Shown piece by piece: positions 1-13,029 of a stretch of 64,000 nt of DNA. Source of the DNA: Anisodus tanguticus. Lineage: Eukaryota > Streptophyta > Magnoliopsida > Solanales > Solanaceae. The notes under the pieces are model-generated. The model saw nothing but the letters and a program-made list of their open reading frames with translations, was not told the origin of the DNA and ran no database searches. Position 1 is the stretch's first letter, and every line of letters begins with the position of its first letter. The DNA lies in assembly GCA_034509755.1 (NCBI GenBank), contig CM067559.1, positions 39,576,032 through 39,640,031 on the forward strand, read 5' to 3'. The translations under genes were made by a program, and so were the position numbers.

Positions 1-2152
1 CAAGTTGCTCACGGAAACCTGCCTCACCAGCCATTGATCTGTACCTATCACTAGATACCCTACTTCTCCCATTTCGGTCACCACTGCGCAGTCCGAGAGT
101 AGACAATGGACGTGAATGTCTTGAGGAGTAACCTTCAGCAAACAACTGTGATGCATCATCTGAAGTACCAACATGCCCATGGCGCAAATAGCTTGAAGAA
201 GTCCTAAAAGCAGGGGAAGATCTTTGATTGTAGCTACTTCGGACTCCCCTCGAGGATTGCAAGTTGCCAGGCAAATGTTGAGGAAGGGAACTTCTGTTGG
301 AGTTGAAATCATTGTGGTAATTCACCATCTCCAGAGAGGTCGAGATATTGCCGGTAACCATATCGTAGTGGTTCATATCATAACAAAAGAAGCTTGTATC
401 TGCAGTTTGCAAAACATTACTATTAAAATCAAAACATAGCAAAGGATAACAAAATAATTTAAGAAACTAACCAGGAGGGAAATTCCTCCCATGAGCAGCA
501 GCAGGTGGCATGACTGGATGGTTCCATTCCCTAGCTGAAGAATTCGAACTTGGAGCTAGATAGCTCATTGAACTACAATAATCAGTGGTTGTTCTACTGC
601 TGGTAGAGTGATGTGAAGGAGTACTTGTTATATGAGCCCTTCCTACATTATTTTGCAGATCAAATGCAGCTCTGCTTCTTACATTCCTCTGAGAACCTTC
701 ACCTCCAATAGACAGACTATTACCTCTGTAACTAGGATGTAAACCCCAAGTTGTGTAATGGGAGTCTGGATTTTGTTTCTCATGCCAAGAGTCAGAAGGG
801 AGATCAGATGAACTGCCAGTATCAAAGTATCTGATTGTACTACCACTTTCACCACCTGCAAGTATACCAGGACTCTTTCGTTTGTATGGCCCTCTTCCAC
901 TGCCCATTGTGAGGTCAACAAGGCCACCATCCACCCCATGATATGTCTGGCTTCCATGGGTTGATGAAGATGATTGATGTGGATAACTCTCATGGATCAT
1001 ATGAAAGCCTCTGGTACCTGAATGCAAGAACGGATCATGAAGAGGACCTTGAACCTGTGGCTGACAGTGTGGAATTTCCATATTTGGATTCGAGGAAGAA
1101 TATCCACTTGGCCTGGAGGCATGACTCCCCTGAGCAGGATGGTGAGTCCCGTCAATCGACATACTGTCCACTGGATAAACAAGATTACTGCTTTCAGGAG
1201 CACCAGCCCTTGCTGCAATAAAAAAAAAAACATCAACATGAGAAGGTTCTTACTCTTGATTTATATCCTCCCTATTTCAGAACATACAAATGGTCAACAA
1301 AGTATACTTTGAATTTTATACAGCCAGAAGGCATTATTTTGTTCATTACCCTTCAGCACTTCCACAAGAGTATTTTGTAAAATTGTTAATTTCCATGTTT
1401 AGCCAAGGTCAGTTCCTTTAAAAAAAATTATAATGAAAGTTACTTTTATCAAAAGCCAAACTCTGCTGTTCTCAGTCCAATGGTTTAGTTCAAGCCCATC
1501 CACTGGTACTATATCTAGGTAGATTTTACATGGACTAATATTAATGCCATTTTCCTACAGGAAACAATCCATCATGAAGCACCAGATTTTGCCACATGCA
1601 TTCTCCATCTTTTAAAAAGGAGACGTATTCAATGATTTAACTACTTCTAGAACTAATGTGATGATAGGATCATCTCCGTACTATAATGAGTTTACAGGCA
1701 TTACATGTCAATAACCAAAGGAAGGGCAAGAATGAAAAGGAACTATCATGGTACGCTTAGACAGAGAGGGCTCATGGCATGTTATGAACTTGCAGCTCCC
1801 AAGACATGTGATAGATTTACTAATAGACTAATCTCAGACAAAACTTAATAAACCGAAAGATTGGTCAAGCTTTATGTAAAAAATAAAATCTGTACACCTA
1901 AAAGGAATATCAATTGTTACCAAAAGGCAAAGGTGCTCCCAAGACATGTGATAGATTTACTAATAATTATTTCAGACAAAACTTAATAAACCGAAAGATT
2001 GGTCAAGCTTTATGTTAAAAATGAAATCTGTACACCTAAAAGGAATATCAATTGTTACCGAAAGGCAAAGGTGCCTGCTCTGGAAGACTCCATCTCTGAT
2101 CATCTTCTGTCTCAAATATCTGAGACATGTTGAATGAATTTCTGTGCCCCAT
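1..2152 (-). CDS. MBR/HIP1-type RING-H2 E3 ubiquitin ligase, 5' part (3' exons beyond window)
   Basis: Coding exons on the minus strand read 2152-2059, 1212-472 and 399-1, all with GT-AG borders and matching phases, giving 411 codons without a stop up to the window edge. The start is the ATG at 2152-2150; the N-terminus begins MGHRNSFNMSQIFETEDD. Later landmarks are the block VDLTMGSGRGPYKRKSPGI, then SYRGNSLSIGGEGSQRNVRS, and near the edge SRHSRPLSTLGLRSGDRNGR and SSDRYRSMAGEAG. These are the conserved N-terminal and middle blocks of plant proteins of the MBR1/MBR2/HIP1-like family, which end in a C3H2C3 RING-H2 domain that moves ubiquitin from an E2 to substrates. The RING itself is not in the window, so catalytic residues cannot be checked. 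The visible part is Ser/Asn-rich and probably disordered. Family assignment is from recalled motif similarity; the exact paralogue is open. Confidence 0.88.
1795..2072 (-). repeat. Tandem duplication (~138-bp unit) of the first coding exon's end plus its splice donor
   Basis: The segments at about 1795-1934 and 1935-2072 are near-identical direct repeats. The right copy holds the last coding bases of the first coding exon of the E3 ligase and its donor GT at 2058-2057. The left copy lies in the intron and repeats the exon end and a second donor-like GTAACA near 1918-1921. Reading through to the second donor would meet a TGA shortly after the real donor. Confidence 0.85.
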
Positions 2153-2310
2153 TGTACGTGAATGTCGCGAATAAGTTTATCTCTCCGTGAAAAGAAACCT
2201 ACATTCAAATAGCAGGAGTTACTTCAAAGAAAAAATGATGAAATTATTTTGCACTAAAAAATCCCAGCGGAAGCTAATTTTACAAGTACCTTAAAGAAGC
2301 ACCTCAACCT

Positions 2311-2530
2311 CTCTCTCCCTCCCTCCCTCTCTCCCTCCCTCTCTCCCTCCCTCCCTCCCTCCCTCCCTCCCTCCCTCCTCTCCCTCCTCTCCCCTCTCCC
2401 TCTCCCTCTCCCTCTCCCTCTCCCTCCCCCTCCCTCCCTCCCCCCCTCCCCCCCCCCCCCCCTCCCTCCCTCCCTCTCTCCCTCCCTCCCTCCCTCCTCT
2501 CCCTCCCTCTCTCTCTCTCTCCCTTTCCCT
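2311..2530. repeat. ~220-bp polypyrimidine low-complexity tract
   Basis: Almost pure C/T made of CCCT and TCCC units with a poly-C run at about 2443-2461. On the sense strand of the E3 ligase gene it is (GGGA)n. It lies in the leader intron, about 110-330 bp before the acceptor at 2199. The open frame through it is pure Arg/Glu/Gly and not a gene. Confidence 0.95.
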
Positions 2531-4888
2531 TTTAGTACACAAAGTAACGTATTGGAAAAGTATTATCGATCTTCCCTCTGATTTCTAAAAACCTACTCAA
2601 ACACATCTTGTTACTAATCTTAATGGGCACAAGACATAAACTACTTGATATGGCCAATCTGACGCAGATGCTAAAACCATTTTTCCTTTTGATAGGTTAT
2701 GTCAAAAGTCGAGAAATAACGTGGTTATATGTTGAATACATCCAGGTTAATGGAATGAAATATTACTTTTTGGTTGGTAACCAAACATTAGGACACTTCC
2801 TTCAGCCTAAATATTTTCTTCTTTCTAGTATTCCAAAATTTCCTTATTCCATACTAGCCCATACTCTTGTGTAAAGAGTCCTAATATGTTTAAGGTTTTC
2901 TCTTTACTTGTTCCATTTTACATGGTAAGCCTCTATAAACTTGATCAACAGATAAGCAAGCAGATTTCTTTATGCTAATTGTCTGGTCAGATTTTCCCTT
3001 CGTTTTTACAAGTTACTATATTTCTCTCTGATGACCGTTCTGGTGGCACCACATCTTTTCTGGTGGCACCATCTCTTGAGACCACTATTCTAGTCATTCT
3101 TCTCGCAACTTTCAAGTAAAATGTTCTCTAAAACTTTTCTCCTAGTCTTTTTCTTTATAGTAATATTTATTAAATAAAGTATCTTTATTACTAACCACTA
3201 CCAAGCGAGTACCATAGAAAATACAAAAAGAGAACTTAACAACGGCTAGAAGTTCAGGGAATCTAGTACATCCATAACAGTTGACATGCTATTTCGAAAG
3301 TTCACCATGTCACATAATTATATTTTGTATATATCTAGATTTAACATGAGAAATACGATCATTCTCCCCTTAAAAGCATTTCTCTCTCCTTGGAAGGCAT
3401 ACAATCCATATAATGCATAAATATATCGTCTGCCCCAGCTGTCTCTACTCTTGTCTGTTTTCTGTCTCTGCCAGCAGTTTAACAACTGCTTCAGATTCTA
3501 TGTGTAACCCAAGAAACACCAAATATGTCTAGAAACAAGCCCATATCTGACACGTTTGGCTTCAGTGAAGAAATAGGTGACTAGTCCAGGGAATTGTTCA
3601 CATAGAGAACATCTGTTGCATAGAGTAAATCCTCCACACTGAAGCCTATCTTATGTTAGACATGCTTCATGTGTTGCAATCCATCCAACTATTGCTACCT
3701 TTCTTTTTCTTCATGATATTGAAGTCTGGGTATCGCTCCTTGGAACATTGTTCCACAACTTTTTTGATTACTCTTCCGATGCCAATTCAAGCTGCACTAA
3801 TGATGTCCTAAAAATTGATGTCACTGCACCTATTTGCAGTAATTGAATATAGATATTTTTCGGGGGAAATGGTAAGAATTGTATTCAAAACAGCACGAAG
3901 AATGTGTTGTGAGATTTCTACAATGTGGCAAAGTAAGAAAACGAAAAGTACATCCCATCCTAGACATGTAGGGATTCTAGCAGCTAATGGAGTATAGATT
4001 TCTTTCTGTATATGTTACAAGCACTTTCTTTCATAATACAATTACCACTTCCTGAGGAAAGATCCCAATGCCGCTTTCTTTCCCGTGATTGTTTACATGT
4101 TCAAATACTACTCCACCAACACTATTCAGGTTCGGGTGATTGATTACTATTTCTGTGATTTCTTTTAGTATTTTTGTTTTGGGATTAACAGACTCAAGTT
4201 GTTTCACCAGCTTGAGCTGAAAGTCGAGAGAATTATGTCATATTACGTTAATAAATCTAGGTTGATAGAGCGAAACATTCTTCATGGTTGGATCATAATT
4301 AAGAAAAATAAGAATTACAAACTTTATTTAGCTTAAATTTTCTCAATTTCATTCCTATGTGTTCTCACTGCTTACTCAATAAGTATTCTTTTACTTTTCT
4401 CTTTTCACAATTCAAAAGCTAAAACCTCGCAGAGGAACCTCGACAAAAAATTAGAAGTACAAGTACAATATAGAATTTCTTTTTTACCGCAGAGGTCCAA
4501 CAAAGCTATAGAAGTAAATAAAAAGCAAAACTTCATAGGCGGAGGGTTTACTCCTTTATATAAAAATAATTCAAAAAAAAACTTGCATGTCTAAACAAAT
4601 TGTTATCTATTCAATAATAATGTAAAGCCCCAACTCACATAGATTGCAGGAAAGGATCCCTTTCAGTAGTGCACTTTATGGAGAAAGGCTTCTAAGAGGA
4701 AGTATACATTTACTTTTCAAATACATTCCTCTTCTTGTTGTCACACTAGCTACCATTTGTATCATCTCTGTGCTAGTGCATATAGTTAGGCTCCTAAGGG
4801 ATAGAAGGACTATAATGCCTGGGGCAATGATTGAAAAGATGAACAGAAATTTTCTTTGATTTTTGAAAGGCAGCGAATAAAGGAAGCT
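2531..4888. other. Gene-free part of the leader intron
   Basis: AT-rich, with no conserved open frame on either strand. A short direct repeat of TCTGGTGGCACCA is seen near 3040-3072. Nothing else is identified. Confidence 0.6.
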
Positions 4889-5061
4889 TGCCATTTTGCT
4901 GCGTTATGTTTTTCTTTCTAGCCTGTTTTGGTAATGCGTCGTTGTGCCGAGGGTCCATCGGAAACAACATCTCTACCCCACAAAGGTAGGGGTAGGGGTA
5001 AGGTCTGTGTACATCCTAGCCTCCCCAGATCTCACACCGGGTATGTTCTTGTTGTAGTAGA
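4889..5061 (+). mobile_element. TTG-tailed retroposon (TS-SINE / RTE-LINE 3'-end type)
   Basis: The body has GCCGAGGGTCCATCGGAAAC, a purine-rich AGGTAGGGGTAAGGTCTG stretch, and an end GGGTATGTTCTTGTTG. This is the 3' sequence shared by tobacco TS SINEs and RTE-type LINEs of Solanaceae. A 14-bp target-site duplication GAATAAAGGAAGCT lies at 4875-4888 and 5062-5075, so the insertion edges are well fixed. It is 5'-truncated and non-coding. Confidence 0.85.
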
Positions 5062-5075
5062 GAATAAAGGAAGCT

Positions 5076-8000
5076 CTAGGTCTCCAACTGGACTATTGTG
5101 GTCTAGATTAGCATCAAGGTAGAATTTTCTCTTTCTTGTCCACACAGTTATTCTTGGCCGATTGGTGAAAAAAGTTAAGAACCTAAAAGAAGAGTATTAC
5201 AGTTCAACTTGAATTAGGTTTATTAGTTAACCCTTTTCCATGTCTAACACGAGTATTCAAGTTGAAGACGTCATCCGCCTCCTCCTTTTCCGAGAATTCT
5301 ACTAGAAAAGAAGTTATTTTTTCACAAATACAATACTTGCAAACTGAATCCCCTTCACAATAGCGCTTATGCAACAAACATTAGCTATCTAACCCTTTCT
5401 TTTTTCCGTTCTAGTTACATTATATCTTCCTACCAATTAAAGCATAGTCTACTTAAACTGTAATCTTAACTTAGCAACTTCGAATGGGTTTGGTGGCAAG
5501 AGGAATCTCTTACGTTTATACATCTCCAGAGATAGTCTATAATGGTTAATGGAATTCCATTTGAACTTTTTCAGGAATAGCAAAGGATGTTCACGCAGAG
5601 ATCATTTATCCCCATTACTTTTCTGCTTTGCCATGGAGAGGATCAATAAGCCGCAGGAAAAGCAATAAAGAGCATGTCTGAATGGTTTTATGATAAAAGC
5701 TATCAGTAAACCATAGATTGAAATATCAGATCTAATATAGGCAGACGATACCAATTTTCTAAGATCCTCAATTTAGACAAATTTGTTCTCCATCAAGACC
5801 TTGACATAGATTGTGGCAGTGTATTGGCTCAGAACAGGTACAACGAAGTCGGAGTGCAAACGTTTGGGAGGTGCATAATAACAATCGAACTAACTACGAT
5901 CGAGGGGTGGTTGCACATGAGTTCCGTACAAACTGCCTGGATCTTCCACTAGGAGGCAAATTCAAAGAGGGAGAGCTTTGGCTACTACAGTTTGAGAGAG
6001 TATTGAAAGGATAGAAAAAAGTACATGTCAAACAGGAGAGCGAAGTATTTGATGAAGAGAACTCTTATCTACATTTTCATATTCTAGCATTGGTGCCTAA
6101 AAAACTGAAAACCTTATGAAGTTAAATGAATGAGATAGGAAACTTCACCTAGTGAGTTGGGAGAGCTGGAGAGAGACAGAGCCCCTATATGAACAGAAGA
6201 GCCTCGGTAGGAATGGAAGCCTTACTATTTGGGAATAACAGTGTTCAACTGAGCCCTTTTGGGCCTTTTGGGATGGTTATGGGAGATAGAAATTGATGAG
6301 AGTGCTAGATGGAGGGAACATCAATAAAATGTATAAACGCATACATCTTAGATGGTTATCAAAGAGGCGATTCACTCTTATAAAACAAGCTAATGGTAAA
6401 GATCATGAAAATGAGAGGACTTCATGAAGTTCATAGAAATCTCATTTAGGAACGAAAACTGTACACGATGTTGGCTCGATATTTGGTGAGGTGGTATTAT
6501 TTTAACAGCTCGATTTCCTCATTTCTCTTCAATCACAACTGCAAAGAAATACATAGTTGTGGAGATTCTTAATGCGAAAGGAGGGCAGATGGCACCAGAC
6601 ATACATTTCAGACAAAAATACAAAATTAAAAATTGACAGCGTGGATAGATTTCCTCGCAACTATACAAGTTTTTCACGATTAAGGCGATAAGATGGTGTG
6701 GATGGTGACCTTTCCAAATTATTCTCCAAGAACTCTTACCATAACCTCCTGCTTGAAGGGGTGAAGTAAAACCATTTGGACGTCAATACAGAAATTGGAA
6801 CCAACCAAAAAGTGGCATTTTTCACATGAAAAAAGATGCATTGATGTCAATGTGTGAAAGTATTGTTATAAAGGCAACAACACCATTGAATTATACAGTA
6901 ACATCCATTTCAAAACAATATACTAAAGTATGACGACATGCGGATGGATATCTATGACCATTCCTATTGAACTACTCAAAATTGAACAGGAAACAAGAAC
7001 ACAAGCTAAACCACTTGAATACTCCTGCTGTTTCATCAAGATGACAGAAAATATTAAATACGGCTCATTATTAATATAGCTAAAAAGAGAAACATATCAT
7101 CACAAGTACCTTTGACGAGCCATACCACCAAACATACATGGCCAATTTGGTTTCCCTCATCCCATGGCAGTCTCACTGAAATATGTTCCATTAAGAAGAA
7201 GCCACTACAATTTTTGTGTCCATCAATCTTTTCTGATAATGACGGTTTCAACATTCAAAGCTCAGACAAATGCAGGACGAAAAGCGGTGGGTGGGGGAGG
7301 AGTATGAGTGTTCCTATGGAAGCACTTATTAATATTTTTATGAGATGTACCAGTGTAAAAGAATATATGAGAGATTAGAAAGAAGCAACTGTACTTTTGG
7401 TATGAGATGCACCAAAACAAGTTGACTTGTCAGAGAGAGAGAGAGACTAAATGGATAGCGATGGTATGAGACAAGCTAAGAATAATCTTGTCAGAGGGAG
7501 AAAGGAAATTAATTTGCTAACAGTACCAGATATGCTTTGTGCTTGAATGAGTTCAGAACGAAGTGTTGCGAGTCCAAAATAGTGAGTAGAAGCAAGAACT
7601 GTAAAATGGCTGCAAAAGCTTCCATCATTGCATCTACTTGCAACGTGAAATATAAGAGGCACCACCTCAGAAGATTGTGGGTAGTACAAAAAGATGAATA
7701 GTGCCGGGTATCAACGAGCCCCGAGGAACTACAGAGAAATCCTCCAAGCTGCAGAAGTGTTACTAGTTTGAGAGTTTTGTACAATCAATGGGATCTCAAC
7801 CATAAATACAGAGGCTAACTGGTAATACATATGTTGTCTCATTCATCTCAACCAACTATTATAGTTGTCCTTCAATATTGGATAGACGAAGCAACATAAT
7901 GATTAAGTGTTCTAAAGAGTTACAGCACACTTAGCAATATACTAGCATCAATGTGCTACATCTTAGTGGCACCACTAAGAAAATGTACCTTCCATTGGGC

Positions 8001-11000
8001 CCCAGCTCTGTATTGTGATGCCATCCACAGAATCTATTAATCAGGATTGCTCTCTCTGTTTCGTACTAAGCCACCAATAGAGTAAGATTACAACCTAAGC
8101 CTCCAAAGGAGCAGAGGATCACTAACTCAACAGGCTCAATTAGAGGAATTACCAGCATACAATTGAATCAGGATAAAACCAGCTGTCAGTGAGAAAAGAG
8201 AGAGAATGTCGTGTCTGGTGAGCCCAATAGTATCTGCTCAGTCCCTCTACCCTGAATCTTAGGAGGGATATAATAATAAAGTTGCAACCCATTCAACTAG
8301 AACACACTCAACTGTGCACCATTCAGTTCTATTCACCGGAAAACAATTCAGTGTGCACAGAGAAGCAGCAAATCAAGATGGCACACATCTGCCCCCATTC
8401 CAGAGGAAGTAACACAAATCCCAGTCCAAGTTTTGCTTTGGAAGCAGAGCATGGTCAGCAAGAACCTCATCTCCTATCATCAATCAAAAAAAGGCATAAG
8501 CAAGATAGTCTTTCCAAGAAAAAGTGGCCCCATACTACACCTCATACTACCAGCAGTTGTCATAATGCAAAGGAGTCCCACAACTAACCAGAAAGTTAGT
8601 TGCAGCCTGTAGATTGAACTTCAGGTTTTCCACAAATGCTCACCCCTCAGTTAGTGACAGCCTGTAAAATGAACTTAAGTTTTTCAACAACTCCTCACCC
8701 CCCCCCCCAAATTAGTGGCAGCTTGTAAAATGAACTTCAGGTTTTCAACAACTCCTCACCCCATCAGAGAAGCATCTTTAATCGTATAGGTGATTTTCGC
8801 ATTGCAAGGTCATTAATTCTGCAACAATAGCAGAATCTATTTCCTATGAGTTCTTCACGCTCAAAAGCTGGAAGGGTAAGAGACTGCAATAACAGCAGCT
8901 CAGTCTAATGAATCTTATAAGAACACCCTTCAGTGTTGTTCCTGTTTAGTCCATAAGAATGAGATCTCTTCATAACCTACCAGATTGACCAAAAAGTTGC
9001 TTGCACCATCATTTGTGATTGAGGATCTATACATTAGCAAAGCTAGCTAGCTATCCACCATATATACCCTGCACGAGCTCCCAGATTATTTTTTCAGTGA
9101 GAAAGATGAGAAGAATCCGAAATATAATCATGACCTATCCTAATTATCTGAGATGGTAATAAGAAATCCGGACTGAGATTGAAAAAAGAAAGGAAGAACA
9201 GGAAGATGCTAGAGAAAAAGCTGGAAACAAAAAGAACAACGTAAGCTGGGGACATTGTTCCTTAAAATAAGTACTATAGATAGAGATATGGCTGAACTGA
9301 GAAAGGTAGGTACCAAATCCCTCACCTGTACATGTAATCTGTCCTCATTTCAAGCCCTCACATCAACTTATGTCGTGTCAAAGTAAAAAATGCCAATGGA
9401 AATGACATTTGATCATCATGGCCAACATTAAGCTCAAATCAACTCCAACAAAGCCCTAGTTTGAACTATTTAGCCCAGGAAACCCATTCTTATGAATCTA
9501 GGGCAATATCCTTCATCTGACAATAATAAGCCGCCAGCCTCCCTAGCCTGCATAGAAAAACCATCTAAACCTAGATGCTCTGAAAGGTAATATAGGAAAA
9601 TGCTAGTACATAGATTGTAGGAACTCAGTGCCTAAGGACAATAAATAGATTACAAAGTGGGCGCTTAGCAGGAAGATAGGAGATAGATATTTGCTAATAT
9701 AGAGGCACTGTCACATGGCTTCAGGTAAATGTTTGCATACAGTCATTTTAAGTTAGTTCATCCGATTTCTTCAAGTTCATATACCGATGCATAGTCCCAT
9801 AGTATGATCAATTAATGAGACAACAAATGTTGAATAGGATCACAAAACAAGAAAAAAGATCATTTATAAAAGAGAGCCAGCAATATAAACATTGTTCAAA
9901 TTCAAAAAGTTAATGGAATAAAGCTAAATGCTTTTCAAGTTCCTGAAGTAGTCCAAGGGAAGTAACTTCACATGGTGCCCAACAAAATGAAAATATAATA
10001 TAAGCAAATATAGACAGCTCAGTGCTAAGATGTATCACTTAGTAGAATAAAGGGACTGATCAAATGTTGTTCCCTTACTATAATTTTGGAAGTGTTCAAA
10101 TATGTAATCACAGCAGCTGTTAACAAGGATGAAAATGTATCAGACAATTTTGAAGAATAACATTGACATATAATAATATGTGGCATCATATCCTCCTGTG
10201 ATCCAAGGAGAGCTATGGCCCAATAATAAGAGAACTCCTGACATCTAAAAGTTGCACGGTGCAGGCAGATGCTCCACCTAAAATCTTTTAACGATAGATC
10301 TCAAAGCTAACAATTTGAGAGTTTACATAAAAGAGGACATGCTTACGTGAACAGGAGAGTTTCACTCAAATCTGGTCAGCAACAAAGAAAAAGTATTGTG
10401 TCTTCAGGTCCTTGCAAGGTCTTTAACTCCGCGGCTGTATGGTATAATGTGCAAATAAAACCTGTGTCATTTGCGTTGGACAAATTTTGAATCAATAGTT
10501 CACATTGATGGCGAAAGAAAATCTTGACTTTTAGGGACCACTGTAATACTATATGCGCCAAGGCCCCCATAATCACAAGTTATGATTTTCTCATATCCTT
10601 GCAAAACATAATACCAACTATGAACATACATATCTAAAGGAACTCAGAATGCATTCAAGAAATCAATTTCAGAACACTGGAATCTGCCATCAACAGCATA
10701 GCTCATGGTATAATGGTATAAAACTGATTCTAAGCTCCATTTGTATTTGACTTAAAATTCATGGACAAGGCGTAATTTCTTATCCAAATAAGTTGCATCA
10801 CTATGAGACTCAAAAACTAGTTCATTAGAAAAGATTCACACTGAGACCTATGTATCCATGGATCCATCACATGTCATCTTTGATTGGTCCCTAGACCCCT
10901 GAGGTGAATTTAACTCCCTAACAGTTATAATACACTGGCCACCTATTTTTTATTAAAGGAATGCTGATCCATTTAAATGCCAGACACAGTCAAACTTGGG

Positions 11001-11785
11001 GAAAGAGTTATCCTAACCCTACACGATATAAAGAACTCCAAGGTATTATTATATTACACTGACCGCCACTATGAGTAGCTAAATGTCAACGTTCCTCTTA
11101 GACTAAATTTGAGATTCCACCCTAATGAAGGACGTTTAAGGAAATAGAACTAAGACAACTCCAAATGAATTGGGTTTGAACAAATATATCTGGGCAACTT
11201 TCCTTTTAATCGATCGTGAGGGGGGTTTCCACTTTACAACTCAGGTAGAGGGATTCTAGATGAAAGATATCTAATGAAACAGTCGTTGGAATGAGATTAA
11301 AGGCATCCGAGCTGAAGTAATTCACTCGAAAGGAGAAGAGCGTCAAGCAGCTCCAACTCTAGCTCCGGAGGGCTCCCTGACTAAATTTGAGATTACACCC
11401 TAGCGAAGGACGTATAAGGAAATAGAACTAAGACAACTCAAAAAGGCAAATATAAGTAGAGAATGAAGCTACACACTGGATTTTACAATTTTCTTACCAG
11501 AATTATGAAAAGATTCTAGTCAAATTACTCACTATATTCACTTGGCGTGAAAAGGAGAGGGATGGAGGTAAAAACAGAGGAGAAAACTATATCACTTTAC
11601 TGATTTTCCAATCACACCAAACAAAACTAAGCCACCAATACTTCACATATGTGAATAAACCAACCAATTTCTCTCTTTGACCCTCCCTCTCTCCCTCCCT
11701 TCCTTTTTGATAAATAATTAATGCTTTCAGGATCTCCTATATGCAACATATAGCTTTCCGACAGCAAGATCTCCCCTACTAAAAT
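5076..11785. other. Gene-free part of the leader intron
   Basis: No protein gene, RNA gene or clear mobile element is recognised in this stretch. Minor points are a three-fold imperfect direct repeat near 8580-8770 (units with GTTAGTGGCAGCTTGTAAAATG and AACTCCTCACC) and two related segments near 11090-11160 and 11375-11440 (ACTAAATTTGAGAT...CACCCTA.....AAGGACGT). Confidence 0.5.
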
Positions 11786-11797
11786 CAACAGTTAATA

Positions 11798-11843
11798 CAA
11801 CAACAATATACCTAGTGTAATCCCACAAGTAGGGTCTAGGAAA
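11798..11843 (-). mobile_element. Fragment of a TTG-tailed retroposon
   Basis: The minus strand shows the terminal CCTAGACCCTACTTGTGGG and a (TTG)n tail. Only the last ~45 bp are kept. Confidence 0.7.
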
Positions 11844-12011
11844 AATGAACAACTAATAGTTGATGTGTGTTTTGATAAATAGTTGGTGAGAGTTCAGAAA
11901 CTCACACACGTGATAGTTCAGGTAGGAACTCACAAAAAAAGTGATTGTTCAAATGTATTTTTGACCATTATCTCTTACACTTTTCTGTTTGATTATATAA
12001 AGTCCCTAGTA

Positions 12012-12217
12012 CTCCCTCTGTCGGTTGAAATTTCGAGATTCAAACTTCTAAACTTTGACAGTGAATTCGGACATAGAAGCTTTAAGTTTTTTGAGATAAA
12101 ATTTATATATTTGAAAAATCCGTAAAAGGTACTATAAACCACAATAATTAACAACTTAAAATATTTATTTTGACTCTTGAAATTACAACTGTGCCACATA
12201 AATTGGGACGGAGGGAG
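12012..12217. mobile_element. Stowaway-type MITE, 206 bp
   Basis: It starts CTCCCTCTGTC and ends GGGACGGAGGGAG, inverted termini typical of plant Stowaway (Tc1/mariner) MITEs. TA target duplications lie at 12010-12011 and 12218-12219. It sits in the leader intron of the E3 ligase and has no coding capacity. Confidence 0.88.
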
Positions 12218-12373
12218 TATTTATTTATAAAAAATAAAAATACAAACTAGGCACTTCAATGATTTACAATCAAACAGAAAACTGCACTTTTTTGAGATTA
12301 AAAAATCTAGGTTCGTAGATACAATAAGTTGTAAAAAGCAAAAAAATCTATTCGTGCAAAAGAAAGCAAAATA

Positions 12374-12424
12374 ATAATAACAACAACAACATACCCAGTA
12401 TAATCCTTCAGAAGTAGGATAACA
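12374..12424 (-). mobile_element. Fragment of a TTG-tailed retroposon
   Basis: A (CAA)n run followed by CATACCCAGTATAATCC and AGAAGTAGG is the reverse complement of the family 3' end. It is truncated. Confidence 0.65.
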
Positions 12425-13020
12425 ACATGAAAAAATAACATCTAGAACTGTAATGCTTTAATATTACTATAATATATCCTTTCTATCAAAAAAATAAGTT
12501 GTAAAAAAACAAAAAACAATCTATTCATGCAAAATAAAGTAAAATCACAGTATATTACCAGAAAAATAAAATCAGCTCCGGAATGATTAAAAAAATTGGT
12601 TAGAAAATCACAACCAAACAAAGCCTAAAACCCAACAAAAAAATGAACACAGCAACCGAAGAATAACATAAAAACGATCGGCTGCGAATATCAACTTAAA
12701 CCCAATAATTTGTTTGATCGATCAACCAAGCAAAACCAAAAAAAATTATAATAAATAAAGGACGATAACAAACAAATAACATGAACTTGATATAAACAAT
12801 AGCATGGAGTAAAACGATGGCGTTTTGATCGATGAATTACCGCAAAAAAAATTGCCGGGGAAGAAAACGGTACCTTTGCTTTCTGGATGATCGGTTGATT
12901 CAGACGAATAATTTATTTAATTAATTTAGAATTGATAATTACATAAAGAAAAGACACAAACGTAAAGAGAGATAGAGATAGAAAGAAGGCAAATGAATTT
13001 ACATAGCAGTTGGATTATTA

Positions 13021-13028
13021 TTTTATAG
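13021..13028 (-). promoter_or_regulatory. Probable TATA box of the E3 ligase gene
   Basis: The minus strand reads CTATAAAAT here, about 30 nt before the TC-rich putative first exon (TCTATCTCTATCTCTC). Spacing and context fit a plant core promoter. No transcript evidence is available. Confidence 0.4.
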
Positions 13029-13029
13029 A

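Larger units (their letters stand above)
2153..12995 (-). other. Inferred 5' leader and ~10.7 kb leader intron of the E3 ligase gene
   Basis: The coding exon starts 46 nt before the ATG, after an acceptor TGTAG at 2203-2199. No other coding exon is seen upstream. The best first exon lies at about 12995-12874: it follows a TATA box, is TC-rich in the sense direction, and ends in CAAAG/GTACCG (donor GT 12873-12872). If no other leader exon exists, the intron is about 10.7 kb. Apart from the repeats listed separately I see no gene in it: it is AT-rich with short non-conserved open frames. Splicing of this intron is inferred from sequence signals only, and other leader exons may exist. Confidence 0.45.

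Noticed and set aside
2291..2542. Open frame of Arg/Glu/Gly on the minus strand
   Set aside because: It is only the translation of a low-complexity polypyrimidine tract.
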